Below, piece by piece: positions 45,187-53,339 of a stretch of DNA of 64,000 nucleotides; within the stretch, counting starts at the first letter, position 1; each line of letters opens with the position of its first letter. The notes under the pieces are model-generated. The model was given only the letters and a program-made list of their open reading frames with translations, ran no database searches and was not told the DNA's origin. A program made the translations under genes and the position numbers. This DNA is from Pseudomonas sp. FEN (GTDB taxonomy: Bacteria; Pseudomonadota; Gammaproteobacteria; Pseudomonadales; Pseudomonadaceae): NCBI RefSeq assembly GCF_904067045.1, contig NZ_CAJFDC010000015.1, positions 1 through 64,000 of the forward strand, given 5' to 3'.

Positions 45187-45617
45187 CGCCCGAACGATTT
45201 GCTTACCTGGCCGACGCCTACGGCGCGGACCTGCAACGCTGGCCAATCGCCGAGCGCGCCGCCGCCCAGGCGCTGCTCGAGCATGGCGATGCGGCGTCAC
45301 TCGACGTGCTGCGGCAGGCCCGGCGGCTCGACAGCTTGCTCGACAGTTATCAACTGGCATCCCCCGACCCGGCATTGGCCCGGCGTATCGCCGCGTCGGC
45401 GCTCACGGCCAGGCCACTGTCGTTCTGGAGCCGCTACGCCGACTGGCTGTCCCGGGTCGGTTTCGTCGGCGTGGGCCTGGCGGGCATTGCCGCCGGAATG
45501 CTGGTGGCCTCGCTCAGCCTGCCCTTGCCCAGCGCATCCGAAGCGCTGCCGAGCATCTTCGACCAAGGCGATGCCGACATCGTCTTCACCGTGAACGCCG
45601 AGGAAAGCGAGCAATGA
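45183..45617 (+). CDS. Probable membrane-anchored anti-sigma factor
   Basis: This 144-residue protein has a cytoplasmic N-terminal part (about 1-88), one transmembrane helix (about 95-117; VGFVGVGLAGIAAGMLVASL) and a short periplasmic tail. It is translationally coupled on both sides: it overlaps the sigma gene by ATGA and its stop overlaps the next ATG. Position and topology indicate an anti-sigma factor. There is no zinc-finger HxxxCxxC motif, so it is not of the ZAS class. Confidence 0.78.
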   Translation: MTPERFAYLADAYGADLQRWPIAERAAAQALLEHGDAASLDVLRQARRLDSLLDSYQLASPDPALARRIAASALTARPLSFWSRYADWLSRVGFVGVGLAGIAAGMLVASLSLPLPSASEALPSIFDQGDADIVFTVNAEESEQ

Positions 45618-46093
45618 GTCAACCATCCAAGACCATCAAGAACCTGCTGCTGGTGTCGTTGATGCTCAATGTCTTTCTGATCTGTGGCATCGGCGGTGGC
45701 ATCTACCACTGGTTGGTGAATGCGCAGCCGGCCGTGGCGGCCGTCAACCAGCATGGCTTGCGCCAGGCAATGGTGCAGCTGCCGGAAACGCGCCAACGTG
45801 AATTGCGCCAAATGCTGCGTCGCAACCGAGCCGACAGTCAACCGCTGATCATGGCCGGTCGCCAGGCGCGTCAGGATGTCATCAAGCAGCTTGAGGCACC
45901 GACACTGGACCGTCCGGCGTTGCTGGCGGATCTGGGCAAGGCCCGCGAGGCCGATAGCGCGCTCAGGGCGCTGGTGGACAACACGCTGGCGGAGTTCGCC
46001 AACACACTGCCTCAGGAGGAGCGCCGCAAGCTGGTCGATTCCCTGTATTTTCGCGGAGCGGCCAAAGGCAAGGCCATGCAGAAAACCCTCTAG
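45614..46093 (+). CDS. Membrane-anchored periplasmic sensor of the heavy-metal-resistance (CnrX/ZraP-like) type
   Basis: This 159-residue protein has an N-terminal membrane helix (about 10-32; LLLVSLMLNVFLICGIGGG) and a helical periplasmic domain rich in Arg and Gln (LPETRQRELRQMLRRNR, RQARQDVIKQLEAPTLDRPA). This fits the Metal_resist fold. Together with sigma and anti-sigma it resembles the cnrYXH arrangement, in which the sensor releases sigma on metal stress. I see no obvious Met/His metal-binding cluster, so the signal may be envelope stress rather than metal. Confidence 0.75.
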   Translation: MSQPSKTIKNLLLVSLMLNVFLICGIGGGIYHWLVNAQPAVAAVNQHGLRQAMVQLPETRQRELRQMLRRNRADSQPLIMAGRQARQDVIKQLEAPTLDRPALLADLGKAREADSALRALVDNTLAEFANTLPQEERRKLVDSLYFRGAAKGKAMQKTL

Positions 46094-46128
46094 TCGCGAC
46101 GGATTTTACGCTGTGCAACGTTTAACCC
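46094..46128 (+). promoter_or_regulatory. ECF-type promoter B
   Basis: TCGCGACGGATTT, 12 bp, then CGTTTAACCC. It begins directly after the sensor stop codon and lies 51 bp before the lipoprotein ATG. The 13-bp upstream box is identical to promoter A at 44126, and the -10 box differs at one base. Confidence 0.6.
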
Positions 46129-46179
46129 TTGAAGCCCGCCAACAAGGCGACGACCCGATGTTCAGCAAGGAGTAAGACA

Positions 46180-46386
46180 ATGCCGCGAATATTCAAGACC
46201 GCGCTTATCGCCAGCCTGATGGCCGCATCACTGGCCGGCTGTGTTATCGAACCGGTGCATCCGCGTCGACCGCCGCCGATTGTCGAAGTCGTGCCGGTCA
46301 TGCCCGCGCCTAGTTATCACTGGGTCGCCGGGCATTATCGCTGGGGCGGTAACCAGTGGGTCTGGGTGCCTGGGCATTGGCGCTAG
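46180..46386 (+). CDS. Small WxxGxW-repeat lipoprotein
   Basis: This 68-residue lipoprotein has a signal with the lipobox LAGC (cysteine near residue 21), a proline-rich spacer (HPRRPPPIVEVVPVMPAP) and two aromatic-glycine repeats, YHWVAGHYRW and WVWVPGHWR. AAGGAG precedes the ATG by 6-7 bases. It is related in motif to the larger repeat protein at 44204 and shares its promoter sequence, so the two are probably induced together by the ECF factor between them. Confidence 0.85.
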   Translation: MPRIFKTALIASLMAASLAGCVIEPVHPRRPPPIVEVVPVMPAPSYHWVAGHYRWGGNQWVWVPGHWR

Positions 46387-46483
46387 CGCCGGTTCGGCAA
46401 GTTTGCCCACCAAGCCGCCTGGGAGGCGGTGACACGTTCCACGGACTTTGACGCGGCTCAAGGTTTCTTTTTCTGCAAGCCTT

Positions 46484-47662
46484 TCAGGCGCGACGATATC
46501 TGCCGTACAGCAGAACCAAGGCCGCCGCCGAGAATGCCGCGCCTGTGTAGAACGTCGCCGCCGCGCCATGGACCTGCCACAGCCAGCCGGCAATGACGCT
46601 GGCCAACAACAGCGCGCCCCCGCTGACCAGATTGAACACCCCGAACGCCGTGCCTTTCAGGTCGGCGGGGGTGGTGTCCGCCACCAGCGTGGCCAGGATG
46701 CCCTGGCTGAAGCCCATGTGCAGTCCCCACAAGCCGACCCCCAGGAGCAGCCCGACAATGGATTGCGTATCGGCCAGGACGATATCGGCCAGGATCAACA
46801 ACACCAGGCCGGCACCGAGTAGCGTCGTTCGACTGACGCTGTCAGACCATTTACCCACCGGATAAGCCGAGAGCATGTAGAACCCCGCCATCACCACCAT
46901 GACCAACGGTACCCACGTCGCGCTGAAGCCGGCTTGCTGGGCACGCAGGACCAGAAAGGCTTCGCTGAAGCGCGCCAGGGTGAACACCGCGCCGATGCAC
47001 ACTACCCACCAGTATTCCCGGGAAAAACGGGCCAGCGACTGGAACCGTATAGGCGAGCGCAGGGGCTTTCGCCCCGCTTCATGCCCGGGTTCGCTGACTC
47101 CGAATAGCAACAACCCGACGGCAACCGCAGCCGGGATCACGGCAAACCAGAGCACCCGGGAAATGTCGCCGGCAAACCCGACCATCAGCACAATCGCCAG
47201 CAGTGGCCCCAGAAACGCACCAATGGTATCCATCGATTGGCGCAGCCCAAAACAGGCGCCACGGATAGCAGGAGGCGCGATATCGGCAATCAGCGCATCA
47301 CGCGGCGCACCGCGTATCCCCTTGCCGATCCGGTCGAGGATTCGCGCGGTAAAGACCAACTGCGCCGACGCCGCCAAGGGAAACAGCGGTTTGGTCAGGG
47401 CCGCGAGACCGTAGCCCAGCAGCAGCAACTCTTTTCGGCGGCCGATGAAATCGCTGAACGCCCCGGAAAATACCTTCACGATCAGCGCCGTAGCCTCCGC
47501 CACCCCCTCGATGATACCGACGGCCAGCATACTGACGCCCAACGTTCCCACCAGGTAGACGGGCAAGAGGGCATGCACCAGCTCCGACGACAGATCCATG
47601 AACAGGCTGACAAAACCCAGCGCCCAGATCGTGCGCGGAATGGATCGAAGCGTTTCACGCAT
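46484..47662 (-). CDS. MFS transporter
   Basis: This 392-residue major-facilitator protein has about 12 hydrophobic helices. The loop 2-3 motif is present as GAFSDFIGRRKELLLLGYGL, and FTARILDRIGKGIRGAPRDA is characteristic of a subgroup of drug or metabolite exporters. The start is ATG 47662, preceded by AAGGAGGG; an upstream ATG at 47704 is less supported. No regulator is adjacent. The substrate is unknown. Confidence 0.9.
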   Translation of the reverse strand: MRETLRSIPRTIWALGFVSLFMDLSSELVHALLPVYLVGTLGVSMLAVGIIEGVAEATALIVKVFSGAFSDFIGRRKELLLLGYGLAALTKPLFPLAASAQLVFTARILDRIGKGIRGAPRDALIADIAPPAIRGACFGLRQSMDTIGAFLGPLLAIVLMVGFAGDISRVLWFAVIPAAVAVGLLLFGVSEPGHEAGRKPLRSPIRFQSLARFSREYWWVVCIGAVFTLARFSEAFLVLRAQQAGFSATWVPLVMVVMAGFYMLSAYPVGKWSDSVSRTTLLGAGLVLLILADIVLADTQSIVGLLLGVGLWGLHMGFSQGILATLVADTTPADLKGTAFGVFNLVSGGALLLASVIAGWLWQVHGAAATFYTGAAFSAAALVLLYGRYRRA

Positions 47663-47928
47663 ACGCCCTCCTTGATGAGCGGCAACACGAAGATCCATCG
47701 GCAAACAAGCTCCAGCGGGAGCACGAACATTCGACAGTTTACCCGCCTCCCCCTAAGCTGAGCGAAGAAAAACAAAAAGGGGCGACACCCCCGAATCGAC
47801 AACATACGGTCAAAAATCGACAACGTCCTGAACAACAAGGGTTTTCCTCTGCTGGCAGGCGACAGCTCCGACGGGGGCTGATCGCGGACAGGCCGGTCAC
47901 GGGAAGCCACAGCAAGGAATCGCCTGCT

Positions 47929-48153
47929 ATGACGATGATTGACGCGGATCTCCTCAAACCCCACCTGGCAGCGGCGGACAGTGCCCGTGCGACATGGCGC
48001 ACGATGGTCGCCGACTTGAGCAAGGTGCCAAAAGACACGCTGGAAGACGGCTTCAAAGCCGTCAGGATCGCCGAGCGAACGTATTACCGGTGCTGCGAAG
48101 AGCTGGGCAATGCCGTGCGCAACGCGGTCGAACAGGCGCAAGGCTCGAGCTGA
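47929..48153 (+). CDS. Small hypothetical protein
   Basis: A 74-residue, probably cytoplasmic helical protein, MTMIDADLLKPHLAAADSAR onward, containing RTYYRCCEELGNAVRNAVEQ. AAGGAA lies before the ATG. It is not recognised. It is isolated between an MFS gene and the flavoprotein cluster, so the call depends on the RBS and reasonable codon use only. Confidence 0.45.
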   Translation: MTMIDADLLKPHLAAADSARATWRTMVADLSKVPKDTLEDGFKAVRIAERTYYRCCEELGNAVRNAVEQAQGSS

Positions 48154-48357
48154 ACAACCCACGCGACGTCGACCGGGTGTCGCCAGAGAGACTTGGCCGG
48201 TCAGGGACGGCGTACCGCATGCACGGCGAATGCAGCGGTGCCCCCAAGTGATGACCGTGTGGGCGGCATCGCCTGTGGATGCGCGAGCGCGATAAAGACG
48301 TTGCTCGCTACAGCCAATATCGACGCGGGGATGCCCTCCAAGGCAACGGGGGCAGGA

Positions 48358-49005
48358 TCATGAATGGGTACTCAAGTAAGCGATTTGATCACACGCGGCG
48401 TTCAGCATGTCCCAGCCCTGTTGTTGTATCGTCATTAAACTCACATATTTTTCCGCGCAAAGACGCGCCAACAGCTCACTGCCCATTTGTTCGTGCTCGG
48501 CATCCGCCTGTGCATGCACTTCAAAATAGTCGGTTTCACCATAATCACACATGACTTTGTGAGCAGCGCTGAAAAATATATTGGCACTCGCCTCCAGGAC
48601 AAGGTGAATCAGCACGGTTTTTTCTGCATTGTCCAGCGTGAGCATTTTCCAGGCAAACCAGGCCGCGGTAGCTTCCAGCACAGGATGCCAGACCGGTGCG
48701 CGGTACTTTCGATCCTTCATCAATTTGAAATTGTGGCCGAACTCCTCATTAAGGTGCAGTTGCACAACGGATAAAAATTCAAGGTCATCACAAAAAACAC
48801 TTCTCAACATGATGGTTTTTTGGAAGTAATCGGAAAATATCTGAATGGAATCCAGTAAGCGCTCTCTATTTTCTTTATCTTCCATCTGCTTGCTCTGAAT
48901 CAAGCACATGAGATTACTGCCCCTGTAGCGCTCAGCAAATCTCTGGTTCTCCTTCAGCAACAATTCAAAACTCGCCTCTCTCACAGGCCTATCCAGGGTG
49001 ACCAC
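48358..49005 (-). CDS. Haem-oxygenase-like diiron (HDO) family protein
   Basis: This 215-residue, largely helical protein has putative metal ligands arranged as in haem-oxygenase-like diiron oxidases: an ExxH in NEEFGHNFKLM, a central Glu in HLVLEASANIFF, and HxxxDxxH in EVHAQADAEHEQMG. Members such as UndA and the SznF central domain use O2 for decarboxylation or N-oxygenation. The start is GTG 49005 with GAGGAA 7 bases upstream. It lies 53 bases after a flavin monooxygenase on the same strand, so a joint oxidative pathway is likely. The substrate is unknown. Confidence 0.65.
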   Translation of the reverse strand: MVTLDRPVREASFELLLKENQRFAERYRGSNLMCLIQSKQMEDKENRERLLDSIQIFSDYFQKTIMLRSVFCDDLEFLSVVQLHLNEEFGHNFKLMKDRKYRAPVWHPVLEATAAWFAWKMLTLDNAEKTVLIHLVLEASANIFFSAAHKVMCDYGETDYFEVHAQADAEHEQMGSELLARLCAEKYVSLMTIQQQGWDMLNAACDQIAYLSTHS

Positions 49006-49058
49006 ATTCGTTTCCTCGACCGTTACGGGATTATTTTTTCAAAAACAGAAACTTCGCA

Positions 49059-50283
49059 TTACTTAAAACTGTCAATCACTCCTCTGGTTTCAATCGGATC
49101 GGCAATCCAAGGGAAAAAAGCGTTTGCATCATCAAACCCATTCGCCAATTTGTCCGCCAAACTGGGCAACTGTGAAGCCGAACGTAAAAGTTCCACGACC
49201 TGCCTGGACGATCTCATCAGCAATATATTGGACCACTCCGTTGACGCCCGGGCATACCGCCGCCAACAACACTCAAAGGTTTCCTGCATCCAGGTTTCAT
49301 CAAAGGGATCCTTATTGCGTTCAACGATTCGATCAAAATAAACGCTGGCACATTTCGTCGCACTGTTCGCCCCTTGACCGGCAATCGGATCATTCAGCAC
49401 AACAGCGTCCGCCATACCTAAAACGAACGTTCCTCCCGGCATCTTGGCAACCGGATGTTTTACAGCCGGTGTGTAGCGCCCCTTCAAGGTCGCCTGTCCG
49501 TCTGCCAACTTGATATTGCCAGACCTTTCCGCCTCCCATGGCACATAGCGGCTGAGTAATGCTTTACCGAGGTTCAACTGTTCATCGACACTCATCTCAC
49601 CACTGAAGGCATCGAACGCACGCCCCGGAATACCCTCAAACAACATCATTTCGCAGCGTCCGCCCAACGCCAGCCCGGGCATCGTTATATATTCTCCAAC
49701 GTTGGGAATCACATTAACCCGAACACCTGGGAGGTATTCAGTCGGTAACATCCCGGTCACATACAGACAGGCCAGCGCTCGTTGAGGCGCGTCGAATGTC
49801 GAGCGTTCATGATCGCGTGGAAAACATTGGCCAATCTCACCTTTACCACTGGCAACAACAGTTAATTCATGCCACCTGGAAATCTCATCAAGGTCCGCCA
49901 ACGTGACGTCCTGAACGACTAAATGACCTTCAAGACGCTGGAAAACGTCAAGCCAGCGGGAAAATTTCAGCCGCTGATCAATCGATTGAAAGGGTTGTTG
50001 CATTTTTCCTTTCCACTCAACGTCCTTTCGAGCAGTAGCCGACTTGCCCAATGTAAAAGTCACCGACGTGTTCCAAGGGCATTCCTCATCCCAGAAATTA
50101 AGCCCCCAGCGCCTTTCAATCTGCAACGCCGTATCGAACATCCCCTGACTGGACATGATTCTTCCATTGCGAATTTGCCCTGCTGTTCGATCGCTGAACA
50201 GCGTTACGTCATAACCTTTTTTTAAGCGCTATTGCAAGCAAAAGCCCAGCTTGCCCGGCGCCAACAATTGCAATATTTCTCAT
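49059..50283 (-). pseudogene. Styrene/indole-monooxygenase-like FAD protein, frameshifted
   Basis: The gene starts at ATG 50283 with the FAD motif IAIVGAGQAGLLLAIALKK. It then changes frame at an A7 tract (T7 at 50217-50223 on the plus strand) and stops at once. With six A residues the frame would continue GYDVTLFSDRTAGQIRNGRI to the end at 49059, about 407 residues. The rest has SSQGMFDTALQIERRWGLNF and VVLNDPIAGQGANSATKCAS, resembling StyA-type two-component styrene or indole epoxidases that need a separate flavin reductase. As read it is inactive unless the tract is a sequencing error, phase variable, or bypassed by slippage. The remaining 365-residue frame lacks the FAD motif. Confidence 0.75.
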
Positions 50284-50312
50284 GGGACAACCCTCAAAAA
50301 TCCAAACCAGCG

Positions 50313-50840
50313 TCAACCAAACTCAGCATTGACAGACTTATAAACTGAAGCGGCTCGATGAGCCTCTTCATACACCACCTTGATTTGCCTGAGCCCAAGA
50401 ACAACCTCCTTGAGGTTGATACTGCCGATTTCACTTGAAAACTCTCCAAACAGTATATTCTTGCGGGCCTCCGTATATTTATCCGTGCTTCTTCGCCCCT
50501 CCTCGGTAACGCTGAGCTGCACGTGCTTGTTCTTGAGCGGCTGATACTTTCTCACCAACCCTCTCTCGCTGAGCTTGGTAATACTGTAATTAATATTGAA
50601 GTGATCAGGGCGATTCAACAGCCGCCCTACCTCAGCAATGGTTTTAGGTCGATCATTCATACGAATGACATGAAGCACCGCCAACTCATCGACCGATAAC
50701 TTGCTATTGTTGACCATTTTTTCGCACTCCAGTTGCCAACGTTTGAAGGCATTGAAAGCCCTCCAAAGCTGCAGCTCGCACTCAGCCCAATCCACTTCGT
50801 CATCAGTGATAGCGAGATGCCACGTCTTGTCAATATACAT
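50313..50840 (-). CDS. MarR-type winged-helix regulator
   Basis: This 175-residue regulator has a central winged helix (about 45-130; LSVDELAVLHVIRMNDRPKT, RLLNRPDHFNINYSITKLSE) and flanking helices for dimerisation. The start is ATG 50840; a frame ATG at 50870 is possible. It lies 29 bases upstream of the flavin monooxygenase on the same strand and probably autoregulates the three-gene cluster. A dyad (TTGCC-N6-GGCAA) lies about 43 bp upstream of its start. Effectors of such proteins are often aromatic compounds. Confidence 0.85.
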   Translation of the reverse strand: MYIDKTWHLAITDDEVDWAECELQLWRAFNAFKRWQLECEKMVNNSKLSVDELAVLHVIRMNDRPKTIAEVGRLLNRPDHFNINYSITKLSERGLVRKYQPLKNKHVQLSVTEEGRRSTDKYTEARKNILFGEFSSEIGSINLKEVVLGLRQIKVVYEEAHRAASVYKSVNAEFG

Positions 50841-50882
50841 AGGTGGGCCTTCAGTCTTTGATTGAATCAATTTCTACATATT

Positions 50883-50898
50883 TTGCCTAGCTTGGCAA
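50883..50898. promoter_or_regulatory. Candidate MarR operator dyad
   Basis: TTGCC-TAGCTT-GGCAA lies about 43 bp upstream of the MarR gene. Two copies of AATTAACCT also occur upstream, at 50913-50921 and 50961-50969. Symmetry and position suggest autoregulation; there is no direct evidence. Confidence 0.35.
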
Positions 50899-51084
50899 TG
50901 GATACACCAAGAAATTAACCTGATCGTACAAACTAGCCCATCGTCCTATACGTCGCAAAGAATTAACCTACACAAATATCAGCAATAAACGACACAAGAG
51001 CTTATTGAATGACAAGCCTATTCGCTTTATAAATTTTAAACCGAATCACAAAGCAAATCGTCCCAGGGAACAGAGGGAGCTCTT

Positions 51085-51744
51085 ATGTGCCAAACCCCCC
51101 ATCCGAATAGCATCAGACTCCCGATCAGCAAGCAGACCTTCAACCGTCACCTGCTTGAACCTTTGACCGACTTCATGGGGACCTTTTGGAAGCTCAAGTC
51201 CGGGGCCAGGAAGGCAGACACCATGACGTTGGAACAAATGAAACAATTCATGTCCCACTTCGAAAGAAGTTGTTCCGAACTGGAGCTTTCAGGCGCTGAC
51301 ATGCTTAGATTTTTTCAATGCATTGCAGAACAGGCAAAGGAAACCACCTCAACCGATACCCAATCGAAGCACAGCCAATGGCTGTCCATATTGGTCGTCG
51401 ACGACGATGAGCGAATACGCGAATTTCACTGCAGGATTCTGGAAAGCCTTAACTGCCGCGTCAACATAGCCAGCAATGGTTATGAAGCGTTGGGCATGTT
51501 GTGTCCCTCCTACGATGCCATCTTGATGGACATTCAGATGCCCGGCATGGACGGTATCGAAACCGCCATGAGAATTCGCCAGCAAGGCTTCGATCCCAGC
51601 ACCACTCCGATCATAGCCATTACCGCCACCCCTCTGGAGGAGGTGCGAGGAAAATGCCAGGAATCGATATTCAATGACTGCATGCAAAAGCCGATGGATA
51701 TCCACAAACTTCAAAAGACACTCGAAACGCTAACGGCCCGATAA
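51085..51744 (+). CDS. Response regulator with C-terminal receiver domain
   Basis: This 219-residue protein has an unassigned N-terminal part of about 100 residues (KADTMTLEQMKQFMSHFERS) and a C-terminal receiver domain: acidic pair in VVDDDERIREFH, phospho-acceptor in AILMDIQMPGMDGIE, threonine in IIAITATPLEEV, lysine in CMQKPMDI. The receiver at the C-terminus and the lack of an output domain resemble phosphorelay or hybrid-kinase receivers. No kinase is adjacent. It is divergent from the MarR cluster. Confidence 0.85.
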   Translation: MCQTPHPNSIRLPISKQTFNRHLLEPLTDFMGTFWKLKSGARKADTMTLEQMKQFMSHFERSCSELELSGADMLRFFQCIAEQAKETTSTDTQSKHSQWLSILVVDDDERIREFHCRILESLNCRVNIASNGYEALGMLCPSYDAILMDIQMPGMDGIETAMRIRQQGFDPSTTPIIAITATPLEEVRGKCQESIFNDCMQKPMDIHKLQKTLETLTAR

Positions 51745-52091
51745 GCCCCATTTCTTTTGAATTCAGTACCCTGCGTCAGCAACGCAGCTTGTGCTATGCC
51801 TGTGATTTCCGGGCTGGCTGGGAACACGTGGTCCGGGCGGAAAATTCATCCCCTCCTTCGCCGCAAAATTACTGTTTCCAGCTGTTTCCCTTCGCGCACC
51901 AATATCTCCCAGACTGTCACCGAGCGCCCCAACGCGGCGCAATTCCAGGCGCCAGTAACAGTCGCCACCCCGTCACCGCCCGCCTTGAAAAAAAAAAGCC
52001 TGCTGGCAAGCCCTTGTCTCAAGGCCATTCCAGCCGGATCCCAAGCTTTATTGAGCAACGCGCCATCAAGTTGGCCGCTCGATTGCATATG

Positions 52092-52105
52092 CTTGTATGT
52101 ACAAG
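52092..52105. promoter_or_regulatory. HutC/GntR-type operator dyad
   Basis: CTTGTATGTACAAG is a perfect inverted repeat (CTTGTA-N2-TACAAG) of the form I recall for HutC-like GntR regulators. It lies 309 bp upstream of the substrate-binding protein start. No hutC homologue is in the window. Confidence 0.5.
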
Positions 52106-52208
52106 TAAATGTGTGTGCGTATGAGCAGTCAGAGAAATCGGTGCACAGATACTGCTTCCGCGTGTGACGGGCCTTCCCGCCCACGCAAGCCCGCCCATTG
52201 CCAGGGTT

Positions 52209-52256
52209 GGCTGGTTGAGCGGTAGCTCAGAAGCACATGGAGACGGGCCAGCTACC
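52209..52256 (+). ncRNA. Possible structured 5' leader (alternative stems)
   Basis: A hairpin TGAGC-GGTA-GCTCA (52216-52229) is enclosed by GCTGG/CCAGC (52210-52214 with 52248-52252). A competing stem, GGTAGCT (52221-52227) with AGCTACC (52250-52256), cannot form at the same time. Two exclusive folds about 160 nt before a transporter gene suggest a regulated leader. It does not match a riboswitch class I know. Confidence 0.25.
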
Positions 52257-52414
52257 TCAGCAGGGCTCTTATGGGTGCGAATTAACCGGCCGAACAGGCA
52301 GGTTGGCTTTCAGGGTTTTGTCTCGTGTGCGCGTCGTGTGCACACGGGCATTGGAGATTCGGCCTGAGCCGGATCAGTTCGCAACACTCCATTGATTAGG
52401 CAGGAATCATCAAG

Positions 52415-53272
52415 ATGTCGAAGAAATCAAGCTGGTTGGGATCTGTAGCGCTCAGTGCAATGGTTCTGGCCTGTGCTCCGGCACTGCAGGCCAAAGAGTG
52501 GACCTCGGTGAATATTGCCACCGAAGGGGCCTATGAGCCCTGGAACCTGACACTTGCGGGTGGAAAAATCGGCGGCTTCGAACCGGAGTTGATGGATGTC
52601 ATCTGCCCGCGCATGAAGCTCAAGTGCAACCTCGTCGTACAGAACTGGGACGGGATGATCGCCAGCCTCAATGCCGGGAAATTCGACGTGCTGATGGACG
52701 CCATTGTCATCAACGACGAACGCAAGAAGGTCATGGCCTTCTCGACGCCTTACGCCCAGACACCGGCCAGCTTCGTTGCACTGAAAGCCGATCTGTTACC
52801 GGGCAAGAGCGGTGCCGAGGCCGCCATTACCCTGGGTACCGATGCCAAGGAAGTGCGAGCCGGTGTTGAAGAGCTGCGCAAGGCGCTCAAGGGCAAAACC
52901 ATTGGCATCGCCTCCGGCACCATTTACACGACATTCATTGATGAGAACTTCAAGGATGTGGCGACCGTTCGTGAATACGGCAGCTCGGCCGAAGCCATCC
53001 TCGACCTGCTGGCCGGGCGCATCGACGTTGCATTCGATGATGTGACCTTCTTCAATTCGGTCATGGACAAACCTGAGAACAAGCCGCTGGCCTTTACCGG
53101 CCCGGTCATCAAAGGCCCGATCTGGGGTGAAGGCGAAGCCCTGGGCTTCCGCCAGAAAGACCCTGAGCTCAAGGCCAAGTTCGACGCAGCCCTCAAGGAA
53201 GCCATGGCTGACGGCACGATCAAGAAACTGAGCGAGAAGTGGTTCAAGGCAGACCTCACCCCCAAGCAGTGA
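52415..53272 (+). CDS. Opine/basic amino-acid ABC transporter substrate-binding protein
   Basis: This 285-residue periplasmic protein has a Sec signal peptide (about 1-26, ending PALQAKEW). It resembles the HisJ/NocT/OccT cluster of polar amino-acid and opine binders (ATEGAYEPWNLTLAGGKIGG, NWDGMIASLNAGKFDVLMDA, DVTFFNSVMD). It is the first gene of a four-gene import operon. A hairpin after its stop (53281-53307) may raise its level relative to the permeases. The substrate is likely an opine or arginine-like amino acid, by family resemblance. Confidence 0.88.
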   Translation: MSKKSSWLGSVALSAMVLACAPALQAKEWTSVNIATEGAYEPWNLTLAGGKIGGFEPELMDVICPRMKLKCNLVVQNWDGMIASLNAGKFDVLMDAIVINDERKKVMAFSTPYAQTPASFVALKADLLPGKSGAEAAITLGTDAKEVRAGVEELRKALKGKTIGIASGTIYTTFIDENFKDVATVREYGSSAEAILDLLAGRIDVAFDDVTFFNSVMDKPENKPLAFTGPVIKGPIWGEGEALGFRQKDPELKAKFDAALKEAMADGTIKKLSEKWFKADLTPKQ

Positions 53273-53280
53273 TTCTGAAT

Positions 53281-53307
53281 AGCCCGGTGCCCTGAAGGGT
53301 GCCGGGC
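53281..53307 (+). terminator. Intra-operon hairpin (attenuator) after the binding-protein gene
   Basis: AGCCCGG pairs with CCGGGCT, with a further GCCC/GGG pairing around a TGAA loop. A T-run follows about 10 bases later. It lies between the binding-protein and first permease genes, the usual position for RNA-stabilising or partial-termination hairpins in such operons. Confidence 0.55.
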
Positions 53308-53339
53308 TGCTTAACCCTTTTTCATAAGTGGGCCCCTCT

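Larger units (their letters stand above)
51745..52414. other. 670-bp regulatory/leader region upstream of the ABC operon
   Basis: No convincing gene is present. It holds a CTTGTA-TG-TACAAG dyad (52092-52105), a TG-rich stretch after it, and a GC-rich leader segment (about 52170-52340) able to form alternative stem-loops just upstream of the ABC substrate-binding protein. Open frames such as 51757-52167 show no protein features. Confidence 0.5.

Noticed and set aside
52201..52256. tRNA-like segment (GGTTGAGCGGTAGCTCAG)
   Set aside because: It recalls a D arm, but there is no anticodon stem, no T arm (GTTCGA) and no acceptor pairing, so it is listed only as a possible structured leader.
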